The translations under genes and the position numbers were made by a program. From the IMG/VR virus record IMGVR_UViG_3300021961_000799, positions 1 to 20,424 of that record: a stretch of DNA of 20,424 nucleotides; one strand, 5' to 3'. This DNA is from a virus. Positions 12,328-20,424 of the stretch are shown here, one piece after another. The notes under the pieces were generated by a model that was not told the origin of the DNA, searched no databases, and saw only the letters and a program-made list of their open reading frames with translations. How positions within the stretch are numbered: the first letter of the stretch is position 1; each line of letters starts with the position of its first letter.

Positions 12328-13944
12328 TTACTGGTTGCCGATTGAGTAGGTGTAGACGAGATCCGATGCATAGTCAGAAAGAAAAAACTTTGACCCATCA
12401 GGCTTAAAAAACATTCCAGAGATACTGCCTCCTCCAGAGAAAAGGCTCTTGGAAAATGACCCAGTAGATACATCCCAAGCGGTGCTTAATGAATATTCAT
12501 GCACACTGTCGCTAGCCGATCCAGAAACAAAAAGAACCGTCCCGTCATCCTTCAAAGCAATCGCAATAGGCGTTGTCTCCTTTGATGAAACGGATAGCGA
12601 CTTTGACGCATAAGACGCTGTTGTCAAATCCCAAGCTGTGCTTAGAGTGTATTGGTAAACAGTGTCGTTGGTAGCTCCTGACATATACATGGTAGTGCCA
12701 TCTGGCTTGAAAACAAGACCAATTGGAGTGGCAGCTTGGGCGGCAACGCTAAATTCTTGCCCAGTTTCAAAACTGGCTGTGGACACATCCCAAGCAGTGC
12801 TTAGTGCATACCTGTAAACCTTATCATTCTCATAACCGACCATAAACATCTTGGTTCCGTCAGGCTTGAAAAAAATCCCCCTTGGATTTGTATCTTGACT
12901 AGCGACTGACTTGTTTTTGCTGGCATAGGATGCCGTAGACATATCCCAAGCGGTGCTGAGGGTATATTGGTAAATAGTGTCGTTTGTAGCGCCCGTTATA
13001 TACATTGAGGTGCCATCTGGCTTGAATGATACATTATACGGTAGTCCGTCCTGAGCAGCTACACTGAACCCGCCCATGACGTATTGGTAAACGGTGTCAA
13101 AGTCTGAGCCAGTAATGTAAAACCCGCCGCCATCAGGTCGCACGAACATCCCGTATGGGCCTGTCTCCTGAGCGGAAGTAACAAAAGACTTGCTGGCATA
13201 AGAGGCCGTCGAGATGTCCCAAGCCGTGCTTAGGTCATACTGAAACAGGGTGTCTGTAGTATAATCCTCAAGGGCGTATAGTTTAGTGCCATCTCCACTA
13301 AGACCAAAACACGCTGCACTTCTATCAAAAAATGCAGAAGTAAGGCCGTATGATTTTGACGCATAGGATGCTGTAGATAAGTCCCAAGCGGTGCTTAGGG
13401 TGTATTGGTAAATGGTTTTATTACCCACACCCAAAATATAAAACTTGGTTCCGTCAGGGCTGAATTGCAGACTTTGCGGCTGAGTATCTTGAGAGGATAC
13501 ACTAAAGCTCACGCTATCATAAGACGCCGTTGCTAGACTCCAAGCAGTGCTGCAAGAGTATTGGTATATACGGTCATTGTCGCTGCTTGTGACATAAAAC
13601 TTTGTGCCATCTGGCTTGAACCAAAGACCAATCGGTCGGACTGCTGTAGCAGATATGGAAAAGTTTGTAACGTAAGATGCTGTCGTAACATCCCAAGCTG
13701 TGCTTAGGGTGTATTGATTTACGTCTTGTCCGGTATAGCCGCCAACATACATCCTTGTCCCATCGGGAGAAAAGGTGACAGACATTGGAAAAGTATCTTG
13801 AGATGCAACGCTGAAGCTCTTGAGAGTATATGCCGCCGTAGACAGATCGCCAGCATTTGGATCATCGTAGTAGGCGTAGTCCAAGTCCCAAGTGGGACCG
13901 CCACCAGCACCAGCAGCGCCCTGCAGTTTCTTAGCCGCAAACAT
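12328..13944 (-). CDS. ten-repeat beta-propeller tail protein, probable receptor-binding protein
   Basis: A 538-residue protein. After a Gly-rich N-terminus (AAGAGGGPTWD) it consists of about ten repeats of some 50 residues, from residue 41 to the end. The consensus is FSVASQDT-P-G--FKPDGTKMY--G--ND-VYQYTLSTAWD-STASYASK. Each repeat has the four-strand pattern of a propeller blade (YVTN/NHL-like). The segment before the first repeat (DLSTAAY) can complete the last blade and close the ring. Blades 4, 5, 9 and 10 are the most divergent. Its place between a fibre protein and a fibre chaperone suggests the distal, host-contacting part of the tail. Sampled 60-base lines give about 37-48% GC against 65% in a sampled early-region line, which hints at separate origin. 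The start is fixed by TAATG. Confidence 0.8.
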   Translation of the reverse strand: MFAAKKLQGAAGAGGGPTWDLDYAYYDDPNAGDLSTAAYTLKSFSVASQDTFPMSVTFSPDGTRMYVGGYTGQDVNQYTLSTAWDVTTASYVTNFSISATAVRPIGLWFKPDGTKFYVTSSDNDRIYQYSCSTAWSLATASYDSVSFSVSSQDTQPQSLQFSPDGTKFYILGVGNKTIYQYTLSTAWDLSTASYASKSYGLTSAFFDRSAACFGLSGDGTKLYALEDYTTDTLFQYDLSTAWDISTASYASKSFVTSAQETGPYGMFVRPDGGGFYITGSDFDTVYQYVMGGFSVAAQDGLPYNVSFKPDGTSMYITGATNDTIYQYTLSTAWDMSTASYASKNKSVASQDTNPRGIFFKPDGTKMFMVGYENDKVYRYALSTAWDVSTASFETGQEFSVAAQAATPIGLVFKPDGTTMYMSGATNDTVYQYTLSTAWDLTTASYASKSLSVSSKETTPIAIALKDDGTVLFVSGSASDSVHEYSLSTAWDVSTGSFSKSLFSGGGSISGMFFKPDGSKFFLSDYASDLVYTYSIGNQ

Positions 13945-14651
13945 TACGAACCATCCCCAACAAGTGCGCCATAGAGGGTCGTCGATACTTTCCAGAGAGC
14001 CACGACAGTATAGCCGCTAGTCGCCAGTGTAGGTGCTGCGCCTGCGTTGTTGACCCAAGTCATCGTCGGCCATGTGATCGTGTAGGCTGTGCCATCGTCA
14101 ATCATAAGGGTGACGGCCTGACCAGCCGAGAAGCCGTCAGTCGGTGTGGAGTTGCCAGTAAGTGTCCATGTCTGGATCGACCCATTATCAGGCTCCAGAA
14201 CTGGGGTTGTGCCAGTAATGGCGTAGATGTCCTCAATCGGCGTTCCGACGAGCGGTGAGTTTGTCAGACCCAGCGCCGTGATGGCAGACTTCACATTTGC
14301 TGGCGACACAAGGCTCTGTGTCGTGCCAGTGCCAGCTTCCCAAGTAGCGGTGGCCTGATCTCCTATAAGGCCAGTCTGAGTGCCGCTGGTATCCACAACC
14401 TGCGTATCATCAAGAATGCGAAAACCATCACCAGCATCATCAAGATAGGCAACGCTCATCCACGCATCGTCGCTCTCGGTGCGTAGCTTTAAGATATTGT
14501 TTGCCGTGTCATACCACCACTGGTTTGCATAGGTAGTAGTCGGCTCAGTCGCGCCGCTGTTATTTGATACAATGGCCGAAAGTGCGCTGTTAATGTCGGC
14601 TCGCACATTGGCGGCTGTATCATTGGCTATCACATAGTCATGCTGTGCCAT
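13944..14651 (-). CDS. tail fibre protein
   Basis: A 235-residue protein starting MAQHDYVIANDTAANVRADI and continuing NSALSAIVSNNSGATEP, then NQWWYDTANNILKLR. This N-terminal module (short attachment region, small helix, then a strand pair ending in W-x-D-T) is common to many phage fibre proteins that sit on the tail tip. The rest is Thr/Gly/Ser-rich beta structure, with a jelly-roll-like stretch near the C-terminus (TWTLTGNSTPTDGFSAGQAV). AGGGAC precedes the ATG. Its stop shares TAATG with the propeller gene, so the two are likely made and assembled together. Confidence 0.75.
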   Translation of the reverse strand: MAQHDYVIANDTAANVRADINSALSAIVSNNSGATEPTTTYANQWWYDTANNILKLRTESDDAWMSVAYLDDAGDGFRILDDTQVVDTSGTQTGLIGDQATATWEAGTGTTQSLVSPANVKSAITALGLTNSPLVGTPIEDIYAITGTTPVLEPDNGSIQTWTLTGNSTPTDGFSAGQAVTLMIDDGTAYTITWPTMTWVNNAGAAPTLATSGYTVVALWKVSTTLYGALVGDGS

Positions 14652-14660
14652 TTCAGTCCC

Positions 14661-17381
14661 TTACTGATAGTTTCCTGTTGCACTGAGTTCGCTAATGGCG
14701 GGGGAGATCCCGGCGGCATCTGCGCTCAATTCTACCTTAAAACGCAATGCGCGGCCATAAATATTTGCCGCCCGAACTTTGCGCCAATCAGACCATGTTG
14801 GCGAACCTGTCGGATCATCATTTGTGGTGCTAACGTAGGCAATGATATTGGTGTCATCAAAGTCAGCGTTGGCTGTCAGATCATCCCAGTAGCCAGACAA
14901 TGTATCAATTTTTCCGGCCAGATCATCCCAAAGCCCGCTAGTGGTATCAAAGCGGCGCGTCTTAATGTCAACGGTTATGAAGCCTTGCTCGGCCACCGTG
15001 CGGTCGATGATGTTGTTGAAATAATAGATGCCACTGGTGTTTGAATATCTGACGCCTAGCGCATCAAAGTCACCGACTAAATCGTCAAAATTTCCTGCAA
15101 GGTCATCAAAGAGCGTAATACTGCCAAGACGGAGTTCACTATCCTGCACGACAACATCTGTCTTGGTGCCTGCAAATGTAGGGCTTTCGGTGATTGTCAC
15201 CACAGTTGGACGCGGTGTCACCTCGTCATCAGTTACAACGACACTCGTTGCATTGACAGACTGTGAGCCAGTCTTATCAACCGCCTTGATTAGATATGTG
15301 CCAGCCTTCGCTGGGACGCTCACCTCAGTTGATGGGCGAGCGACCTTCTCAACATAAGTGACAGCCCCAGACCAAGTTGCGCCAGATGTCTCTTTGGCAT
15401 GGCGTATGACATAATAAGATAGGTCAAGATCGGGAACGGCAGTCCAAGACAAGTTCACCGTGTCGCTGTTCACCTCTGCGGAAAAACCAGCGACATCTTG
15501 CGGCGGCTGCGAAAGTCCCTCAACGGCATAGCTTGATCGAGTAGTCCATGCCCCCTTGATGCCGAAGCTGTTGATCGCCCGAACTCGGAAGTCATAGATG
15601 CCATCTTCAATGTCATTGATCTCAAACGTGCCGAGATCACCATAGCCGCCATCGCGCCAATTCGTTTCGGATGATTTCCTAAATTCAACCTGCACATAAT
15701 CAATAAGGGTTGGCTGCGACGATGTGCTGACAAGCGTGACAAAGTTTGACAGCTTTTCGTGATAAACCCGTAGCGCATCAGACACCGAAAGGCCAAGCGC
15801 CGGGACATCGGTGTAGCTCAACAGCGCAGTATTATTCGCAATGATTGATGTCTCAGTGGCATCCCACGCAAAAGCCGCGCTGCTGGTTTCGCGTAGCGTC
15901 ATAGCAACGCGGATGCCGCCAGTGTCGGAAATGACAAGCCGCCAGCTTACAACTTCAAACTCCTTATTTATCCAGCCATAACGCTCGATTGTCAGGTCAA
16001 TGATGTCACCAACCTCGACGCCCATTGCGGACAGGCCGAACTCGGCAGAGACGGTCATCTGCTCCCGCGAGCGGAATAGCTTTTGCTTGGCTATTCGTTG
16101 AGCGCGATCCCCATTCGTGACCATTGCTAGGGAGATGTCGAGCGTATTGTCGATGCTGTTATCTTCTGCGAGAAAAGCCGAGCTTTCTATGGCCGGAAAG
16201 TCTGTTTCAATCCAGTCGCCCGCATTTGGATTAGTGCTGGCATTATAGACGCCGCCATAGATAAACTTGCCCGTCACGCGGTTGAAGTTGTCGCGGCGGG
16301 ATAGTCTGGTCGGCAGGGTAATAGCCGACCGGAAGTCATCTAGTGTCAGAGATTTGACGCTGGCCTCATAGACGCCAGCTTTCAACTTCCAAGCGCCGCC
16401 AGAGAAAAAGAGCGATCCGTTGAGCGTATCAAGCATATCGGCCAGTGCTACGCCAACCGCACTGGAAGAATTGATTACGCCATCAACAGTGTATCGCTTT
16501 TGAGTTCCTCCTGCCGCGAGAGCAATATCGTCGTCGCAGTCATTTGCTGCGGCTGCGAAATATGTGTCATCAACAGTGCTATCATTCAGGCCATACGTGC
16601 TGGTCAGGTAATCGCGAATACAGAGCGCAGCATTGTTGCTATATGCCGTTGTCGCGCCACGCGGGTCGTAGACCTTCTTGCCCTTCACGACTGCCGTGAT
16701 CGTCGGCAGACCACCGCCGAAAACGTCTTGGTCATACTCAAAACGGGCATAGATGTAGGCAATGCCTTCACCGACGAAGGTGCTAGTGGCCGATGTAGCT
16801 GAGTGTAGAGTGCTGGAGAGATTGGTCGCCACGTTGGCGAAATTGTCTGTCGCGCTCGTCTGGTTTCCGAGATGCTTGTAGATGCGTATTTTGCTTTTCC
16901 AGCGAGAGCCTGTGACATAGCCGCTGCCGTCAATGCTGACGACTTCATCATTGATATATATGCTGCCGATTTCCTCGACCTCATGGCCCGCCAGCGTGAG
17001 GATCATGTGCAGATATTTATTTTCTGCCCCAGATGCCTCAAGGAAGGTAATGTTGCCGCCCTTGCGGACTTGTCCATAGACATATTCTTGCGGAGCAGCG
17101 GCTTCGCGGGCATTGATTAGCGTTCCCTTATTCTGCCTTTGCTCTGCCGCTTTTGGAGATAACGACCGCAGTGCGGCGGCAGTCAGCGCGGAATAGGCAA
17201 CATAGCCAAGTATGGCGGCATAGGAGACACTATATGCGGCACCAGCGACCGCGACGGTAAAGGCGGCGGCAGTTGTGGCTGGGAAAACAGCAGCAATAAC
17301 GGCACCAACTACCTGCGGCATCCGTGGCGCAGCATCCCAATCGGCATGGCGCATCACATTGAACGGATGTTTCAGCGTCAT
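14661..17381 (-). CDS. gpJ-like tail tip / host attachment protein
   Basis: A 906-residue protein. It begins MTLKHPFNVMRHADWDAAPR, then has a long hydrophobic stretch (about residues 25-70) as in tail-tip proteins with a gpI-like segment. Residues 85-480 follow the gpJ pattern (QEYVYGQVRKGG, LHMILTLAGHEVEEI, YVTGSRW, NNAALCIRDYLTS). Fn3-like folds lie near residues 540-620 and 630-715 (VNLSWTAVPDLDLSYYVI). The C-terminal part has repeated Asp-Leu units (FDDLAG, FDDLVG, WDDLAG, WDDLTA). It forms the central fibre that recognises the host and opens the tail. The start shares ATGA with the peptidase gene; a TTG two codons upstream is less likely. Confidence 0.85.
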   Translation of the reverse strand: MTLKHPFNVMRHADWDAAPRMPQVVGAVIAAVFPATTAAAFTVAVAGAAYSVSYAAILGYVAYSALTAAALRSLSPKAAEQRQNKGTLINAREAAAPQEYVYGQVRKGGNITFLEASGAENKYLHMILTLAGHEVEEIGSIYINDEVVSIDGSGYVTGSRWKSKIRIYKHLGNQTSATDNFANVATNLSSTLHSATSATSTFVGEGIAYIYARFEYDQDVFGGGLPTITAVVKGKKVYDPRGATTAYSNNAALCIRDYLTSTYGLNDSTVDDTYFAAAANDCDDDIALAAGGTQKRYTVDGVINSSSAVGVALADMLDTLNGSLFFSGGAWKLKAGVYEASVKSLTLDDFRSAITLPTRLSRRDNFNRVTGKFIYGGVYNASTNPNAGDWIETDFPAIESSAFLAEDNSIDNTLDISLAMVTNGDRAQRIAKQKLFRSREQMTVSAEFGLSAMGVEVGDIIDLTIERYGWINKEFEVVSWRLVISDTGGIRVAMTLRETSSAAFAWDATETSIIANNTALLSYTDVPALGLSVSDALRVYHEKLSNFVTLVSTSSQPTLIDYVQVEFRKSSETNWRDGGYGDLGTFEINDIEDGIYDFRVRAINSFGIKGAWTTRSSYAVEGLSQPPQDVAGFSAEVNSDTVNLSWTAVPDLDLSYYVIRHAKETSGATWSGAVTYVEKVARPSTEVSVPAKAGTYLIKAVDKTGSQSVNATSVVVTDDEVTPRPTVVTITESPTFAGTKTDVVVQDSELRLGSITLFDDLAGNFDDLVGDFDALGVRYSNTSGIYYFNNIIDRTVAEQGFITVDIKTRRFDTTSGLWDDLAGKIDTLSGYWDDLTANADFDDTNIIAYVSTTNDDPTGSPTWSDWRKVRAANIYGRALRFKVELSADAAGISPAISELSATGNYQ

Positions 17382-17785
17382 ACCCAAGCCCCTTCGATCT
17401 CGCTTATCGGCAAATATATCATATCATCGTCGCCAAGGAAAACAGCGTTGGCACCCATCGCAAGGCCCATCGCGTATCCGGTGAAATATGGCCTTGCGTT
17501 CTTCGTTACAACCAAAGCACCTTTGGGCGGAAATGTCTCCACCCGCTGCAATACAAAATCCAATGCTTTTATAAGATCGCTGGTATTGAAGCATTCCCAC
17601 ATCAGCTTGGCAAAAGCCTTCTTGCCAAGACCAGCGTAGCGGCCAACAAATTGATCGGCATAGCCGTGACCGTGCATGGCCCGCCAAGCGCCGTTAGTGA
17701 ATGTGAAGCAATCATGCTCCCCTAGGGCGAATGGCTTGCCCCTCTGAGCCTTCACATACTCAATTAGGAGATCGACCTGCCCCAT
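17378..17785 (-). CDS. tail-associated cysteine-peptidase-like protein (DUF6950/NlpC-like)
   Basis: A 135-residue protein with LGEHDCFTFTNGAWRAMHG, in which C26 follows His-Asp as in NlpC/P60-like phage proteins of the DUF6950 type. A glycine-rich middle and a strand with GALVVTKNARPYFTGYAMGL follow. A clear catalytic His is not obvious to me. In lambda the same slot, just before gpJ, is held by gpK, whose NlpC domain may cut cell-wall cross-links during DNA entry. It starts 22 bases inside the upstream gene and ends by ATGA with gpJ. Confidence 0.75.
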   Translation of the reverse strand: MGQVDLLIEYVKAQRGKPFALGEHDCFTFTNGAWRAMHGHGYADQFVGRYAGLGKKAFAKLMWECFNTSDLIKALDFVLQRVETFPPKGALVVTKNARPYFTGYAMGLAMGANAVFLGDDDMIYLPISEIEGAWV

Positions 17786-18315
17786 GCGATTTCTTTGTCC
17801 TGTAGCTGCTCAACGAAATCGAAAAAGGTATCGCTCGGATAGCGCAGCTTGTGGTTCTCGGATGTATAACGGCGAATATTCGGTCGCTGTAGTGTCACCA
17901 TCTTGCTTTCAACGGTTAGCTCAATGGTGGCCGTTGAGCCGTCTTCCTGAATGGTCATAACGTCCATCAGGCCGGAGAATATTTCAACATGATCGTTGAC
18001 GCCAGCAACGCCGAACAGAACTCGCGCCGTGCGGCCTTGATATGGCTCTTGCAGGGCCAAGCTGACGATTGATGTGCTGATCCCGCTGAGTGATAGACTA
18101 ATGCCCTTGGCGGACAGATCGGCGGCTTCCTCGATACCGCTGATGTTCAGCAGGTTGCCAGATCCAGTATATGTCTGCCCGTCAATAGTGCGGTCGCCAT
18201 AGCCAGTCCACAGACGCACAGCGCCAGCGTCGAAGTTCATCTCAACGGCATAGAACGGCTCGACAGTTTCTTGTGCGAGCGCCGTCAGGATTGCGGCTGG
18301 GATCGTCCGGCTCAT
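17764..18315 (-). CDS. minor tail protein (DUF2163/gpL-like)
   Basis: A 183-residue protein starting MSRTIPAAILTALAQETVEP. Next come YAVEMNFDAGAVRLWTGYGD, then IDGQTYTGSGNLLNISGIEE, then LSLSGIS, a strand with IFSGLMDVMTIQE, and ATIELTVESKMVTLQRPN. The order 'short helix, F/Y-D, W-T-G, G-Y-G-L, I-E-A, I-G-S-L, E-L' is that of DUF2163-like and other tail-hub proteins in alphaproteobacterial phages and gene transfer agents. It sits in the gpL position before the NlpC-like gene. The ATG at 18315 shares ATGA with the upstream stop; the 19-codon upstream extension is not needed. Confidence 0.7.
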   Translation of the reverse strand: MSRTIPAAILTALAQETVEPFYAVEMNFDAGAVRLWTGYGDRTIDGQTYTGSGNLLNISGIEEAADLSAKGISLSLSGISTSIVSLALQEPYQGRTARVLFGVAGVNDHVEIFSGLMDVMTIQEDGSTATIELTVESKMVTLQRPNIRRYTSENHKLRYPSDTFFDFVEQLQDKEIAWGRSIS

Positions 18316-18938
18316 ATCGCCTCCATCGCGCTGAAGCTGATGCCGTAGATGCTGGCCTCGTTGACGCTCCACTCGCTCTCATTGCCAGCCAGCCGCCAGC
18401 GGCCTTTGGCTGATTGAACCGTCACGGTCGCACCATTCGACGGAGCCGTCCTGACATTCGGCCATAGCGTCAGCGTCGAATTTCCGCTGCCATCCGTGTC
18501 AGCATCCACCAGAACCTTGTGCAAGCTGGTGGTCGCACCGCTGCCAAGCTGGATGTAATCACCAGCAAGCAGGTAGCCAGTCTCGCTGAGTTGGTCGCTT
18601 GTGATGTCAAGGTCTTGACCCGTCTGAGAGCCGCCATTGACCGTGACCGTATCCGTCCCGCGAGCAGTCCCGCGAGCAATGGCCGAGATCGGGTCGCCCA
18701 TGATGAAGGTGCCGAACTGGCCGCGCAGGCTGGTCAGCCATGCGATCCATTGCTCGGCGTCAGCCCGCTTCATCGGCGGCAATGATATGTCAGCGGCCCA
18801 CATCTGGCCTGCGCTGGCCTGCGCTTGGCCTGCAAAGGTAAACGGGCTGCGCTCGTAGGCCACCGCGTTGATGGCCCGCAGGCTGATCGAGCGGATGCCT
18901 GTGTGCGTGGGCAGGCTTAGAGGATAGCTTATGGTCAT
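18312..18938 (-). CDS. tail tip protein (gpM-like position)
   Basis: A 208-residue, mostly beta protein starting MTISYPLSLPTHTGIRSISL. The first 80 residues show a distal-tail-type pattern (VAYERSPFTFAGQAQ, WAADISLPPMKRADAEQWIA and GQFGTFIMGDP). The middle has Thr/Gly-rich strands (GTDTVTVNGGSQTGQD). The last part (RWRLAGNESEWSVNEASIYG) resembles the closing strand pair of hub proteins. It follows the tape measure gene through ATGA. By gene order it is equivalent to lambda gpM or another distal tail protein. No enzyme motif is present. Confidence 0.7.
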   Translation of the reverse strand: MTISYPLSLPTHTGIRSISLRAINAVAYERSPFTFAGQAQASAGQMWAADISLPPMKRADAEQWIAWLTSLRGQFGTFIMGDPISAIARGTARGTDTVTVNGGSQTGQDLDITSDQLSETGYLLAGDYIQLGSGATTSLHKVLVDADTDGSGNSTLTLWPNVRTAPSNGATVTVQSAKGRWRLAGNESEWSVNEASIYGISFSAMEAI

Positions 18939-20374
18939 GCGTAGCCCAACCCGTTGACAGAGCGGCGCTGCGCGTCAAACACAGCCGCCTTGGTGGTTTC
19001 GACGATGCGCGGCAGCATCGCTTGGATTTCGGCGCGGCTGACGCCAGCACCGAAGCTGATGTTCTGATTGACAGTCACACCGCCGCCAGCGCCATTCGGC
19101 ACGATGGTTCCGTTACGCGATGGCACGAAAAGCTCCGGCCCACGCTCCCCGACGATATATGGCGTTCCACCCGAAACTGGACCGCCATTTGCCCGGAAGC
19201 CGCCGAAGGCACCCATGAGCATACCGACAATCCCCGTGCCTGTTCCGGTCGCCGCATCAAAGCTGCCGACGAGCCGCTGCACGACAAGCACCTCATAGAG
19301 CTTGGCGATGATGCTGCGGGCCATGTCGCGGAAGGCATCCTTGGCAGATTTGGTGCCGTCGATGATGGACATGAAACCGCTGGTAAAAGCATCTTTCATG
19401 GTTTCGGCTATAGACTTCATTCGCTCTTGAGCTTCTGTGAGCGCATTAGTCAACGATGGGCTACCGTCAACTCCATCTCCCGCCACGGCTTCTGCTGCGG
19501 CTCCGAAGTAATCCCGGATATCAATGGCAGTCACATTCTTCATGGCGTTTCCGAGAGTATCAAAAACACCAGCGGTATCAGCGGCCACGGCTCTCATATT
19601 TTGCGCTTGGCTCTTTACTGCTCTTGCCATGAAGGCAAAATTTTCTGCCGCTGTGTAGCCAGTTTCATCGTCAAGCATACCAAGAAAACCTGCTTTCGGA
19701 TCGCCCGGAACAAGGGCATCCATCATGCCTTGGACTGCTGATTGAACGGAATACGATGCTGACTGCGCGTCGAGGACAAATGAGTTTAGATAAAGACCAG
19801 CCTTTTCCAAACCAGCCCTAAATGCGTCTGGAATGGCTGCAACCGCTGCGATAAGATATTGAAAATTGTTTATCGTTCCATTTATGGCAAAGATAAGATA
19901 GTCAACAAATTTTCCAAATGCCCACTTGATGCCATCCAGCGCAGGTTTCAAAGGTTCAAGCGCTGGACCAATGTCCTGACCAAACTTCTTGAAGTCAAAG
20001 GATAGACTATTGGTTTTGCCGCTTGCTAGAGCTAATGCAGTGCCGACACCAAGCGCGGCACCAGCAATCATGCCAAGCGGGCCGAAAATACTTAAAATCT
20101 GCGGACCCTGCATGGACATAATCCGCAGCGCATTAGTTCCCATGCTCGCTTGGACCGCAACGTCTTGAACCTGCAAGCCAACCATGCCGAGGTTTCTGGT
20201 AAGCCCCTGCAATCCCCTTCCGGCGGAAACTGATGTTCTAGTGTATCTCTGAAGCCCGGCATTGGCCGTTGACATCGTGCGATTGACGTTTGTCAACTGC
20301 TTCTGCACTTGCTGCATCTGCGGAACGGCATTGCCGACCGCGTTCATCTCAAACGTTAGTTTTTCGACGGCCAT
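18935..20374 (-). CDS. tail tape measure protein
   Basis: A 479-residue protein. It has an N-terminal coiled coil (MQQVQKQLTNVNRTMSTANA), two hydrophobic stretches (about residues 97-117 and 160-180), and a C-terminal signature, ANGGPVSGGTPYIVGERGPE followed by LFVPSRNGTIVPN, that is seen in many phage tape measure proteins. Tape measure length sets tail length; at about 0.15 nm per residue this would give a tail of roughly 70 nm, which is short for a siphovirus. AGGAG precedes the ATG. The N-terminal two thirds are more AT-rich than the C-terminal end. Confidence 0.85.
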   Translation of the reverse strand: MAVEKLTFEMNAVGNAVPQMQQVQKQLTNVNRTMSTANAGLQRYTRTSVSAGRGLQGLTRNLGMVGLQVQDVAVQASMGTNALRIMSMQGPQILSIFGPLGMIAGAALGVGTALALASGKTNSLSFDFKKFGQDIGPALEPLKPALDGIKWAFGKFVDYLIFAINGTINNFQYLIAAVAAIPDAFRAGLEKAGLYLNSFVLDAQSASYSVQSAVQGMMDALVPGDPKAGFLGMLDDETGYTAAENFAFMARAVKSQAQNMRAVAADTAGVFDTLGNAMKNVTAIDIRDYFGAAAEAVAGDGVDGSPSLTNALTEAQERMKSIAETMKDAFTSGFMSIIDGTKSAKDAFRDMARSIIAKLYEVLVVQRLVGSFDAATGTGTGIVGMLMGAFGGFRANGGPVSGGTPYIVGERGPELFVPSRNGTIVPNGAGGGVTVNQNISFGAGVSRAEIQAMLPRIVETTKAAVFDAQRRSVNGLGYA

Positions 20375-20424
20375 GCTTTTCTCGCTCCTGCATCAAATTG
20401 AAGTATGCGACCCATTCATTATAC
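20349..20424 (-). CDS. partial CDS, C-terminus of probable tail assembly chaperone
   Basis: The frame enters at the right edge and reads YNEWVAYFNLMQEREKHGRR and then KTNV to a TGA at 20351-20349. It overlaps the start of the tape measure gene by 26 bases. A C-terminal 'EW-AY/F-L--E' helix just before the tape measure gene is characteristic of tail assembly chaperones of the gpG/gpGT type, which load the tape measure protein during assembly. Whether a frameshift product is made cannot be seen, because the slippery site would lie outside the window. Confidence 0.6.
   Translation of the reverse strand, partial: YNEWVAYFNLMQEREKHGRRKTNV

Noticed and set aside
12450-13720. Recurrent blocks such as CCCAAGC-GTGCTTA-GGTGTATTGGT at roughly 150-base intervals
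   Set aside because: They follow the reading frame of the propeller repeats (STAWD and YQYTLS) and vary mostly as coding DNA does, so they are not a separate DNA repeat family.

Overview
The window is a compact segment of a tailed-phage (siphovirus-like) genome or prophage. Nearly everything is coded on the minus strand, and neighbouring genes are mostly joined by ATGA, TGATG or TAATG overlaps. The moderately high GC content, the lysis and tail gene types, and several phage families common in Rhodobacterales-type phages suggest an alphaproteobacterial, possibly marine, host. This host assignment is an inference. No integrase, DNA polymerase, tRNA, rRNA, CRISPR array or insertion sequence is visible. 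Apart from the 205-base repeat region (2814-3018) and the 127-base control region (10119-10245), no gene-free stretch is longer than about 90 bases.

Layout, read in the direction of minus-strand transcription (right to left). (1) 20424-11848, tail module: the end of a probable tail assembly chaperone, a short tape measure protein, two tail-tip proteins, a cysteine-peptidase-like tail protein, a gpJ-like central fibre/host-attachment protein with Fn3 folds, a fibre protein, a ten-repeat beta-propeller (likely receptor-binding) and a fibre chaperone. (2) 11842-10623, lysis module: a holin-like membrane protein, a T7-lysozyme-type amidase carrying its own C-terminal membrane segment, and an overlapping i-spanin/o-spanin pair. 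(3) 10246-10629: the only plus-strand gene, a PD-(D/E)XK nuclease-like protein that runs head-on into the o-spanin gene and overlaps it by seven bases. (4) 10118-10246: control region with a sigma70-like promoter and a perfect 7+1+7 palindrome placed to drive and control the leftward early operon. (5) 10118-7418, early operon: a leader protein, an XRE regulator, a double helix-turn-helix protein, a tiny membrane protein, an HD-domain phosphohydrolase, several very small proteins and a pentapeptide-repeat mini-protein. (6) 7395-2310, DNA metabolism: a ribbon-helix-helix protein, a Hjc-type resolvase-like nuclease, a RecE/RecB-like exonuclease, an SSB with an acidic tail, a fused primase-helicase, a cluster of inverted 10-bp iterons inside a larger dyad, and another PD-(D/E)XK-like protein. 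(7) 2313-1: accessory genes (one DUF6378-like) and then a probable minor structural protein.

The replication and recombination proteins form a self-consistent set: primase-helicase, SSB, exonuclease and resolvase. The iteron/dyad region sits directly after the primase-helicase gene and is the best candidate for a replication origin or a complex operator. Three genes of only 32-52 codons (7237-7395, 7788-7886, 9040-9138) are supported by their ribosome binding sites, their overlaps or their protein content.
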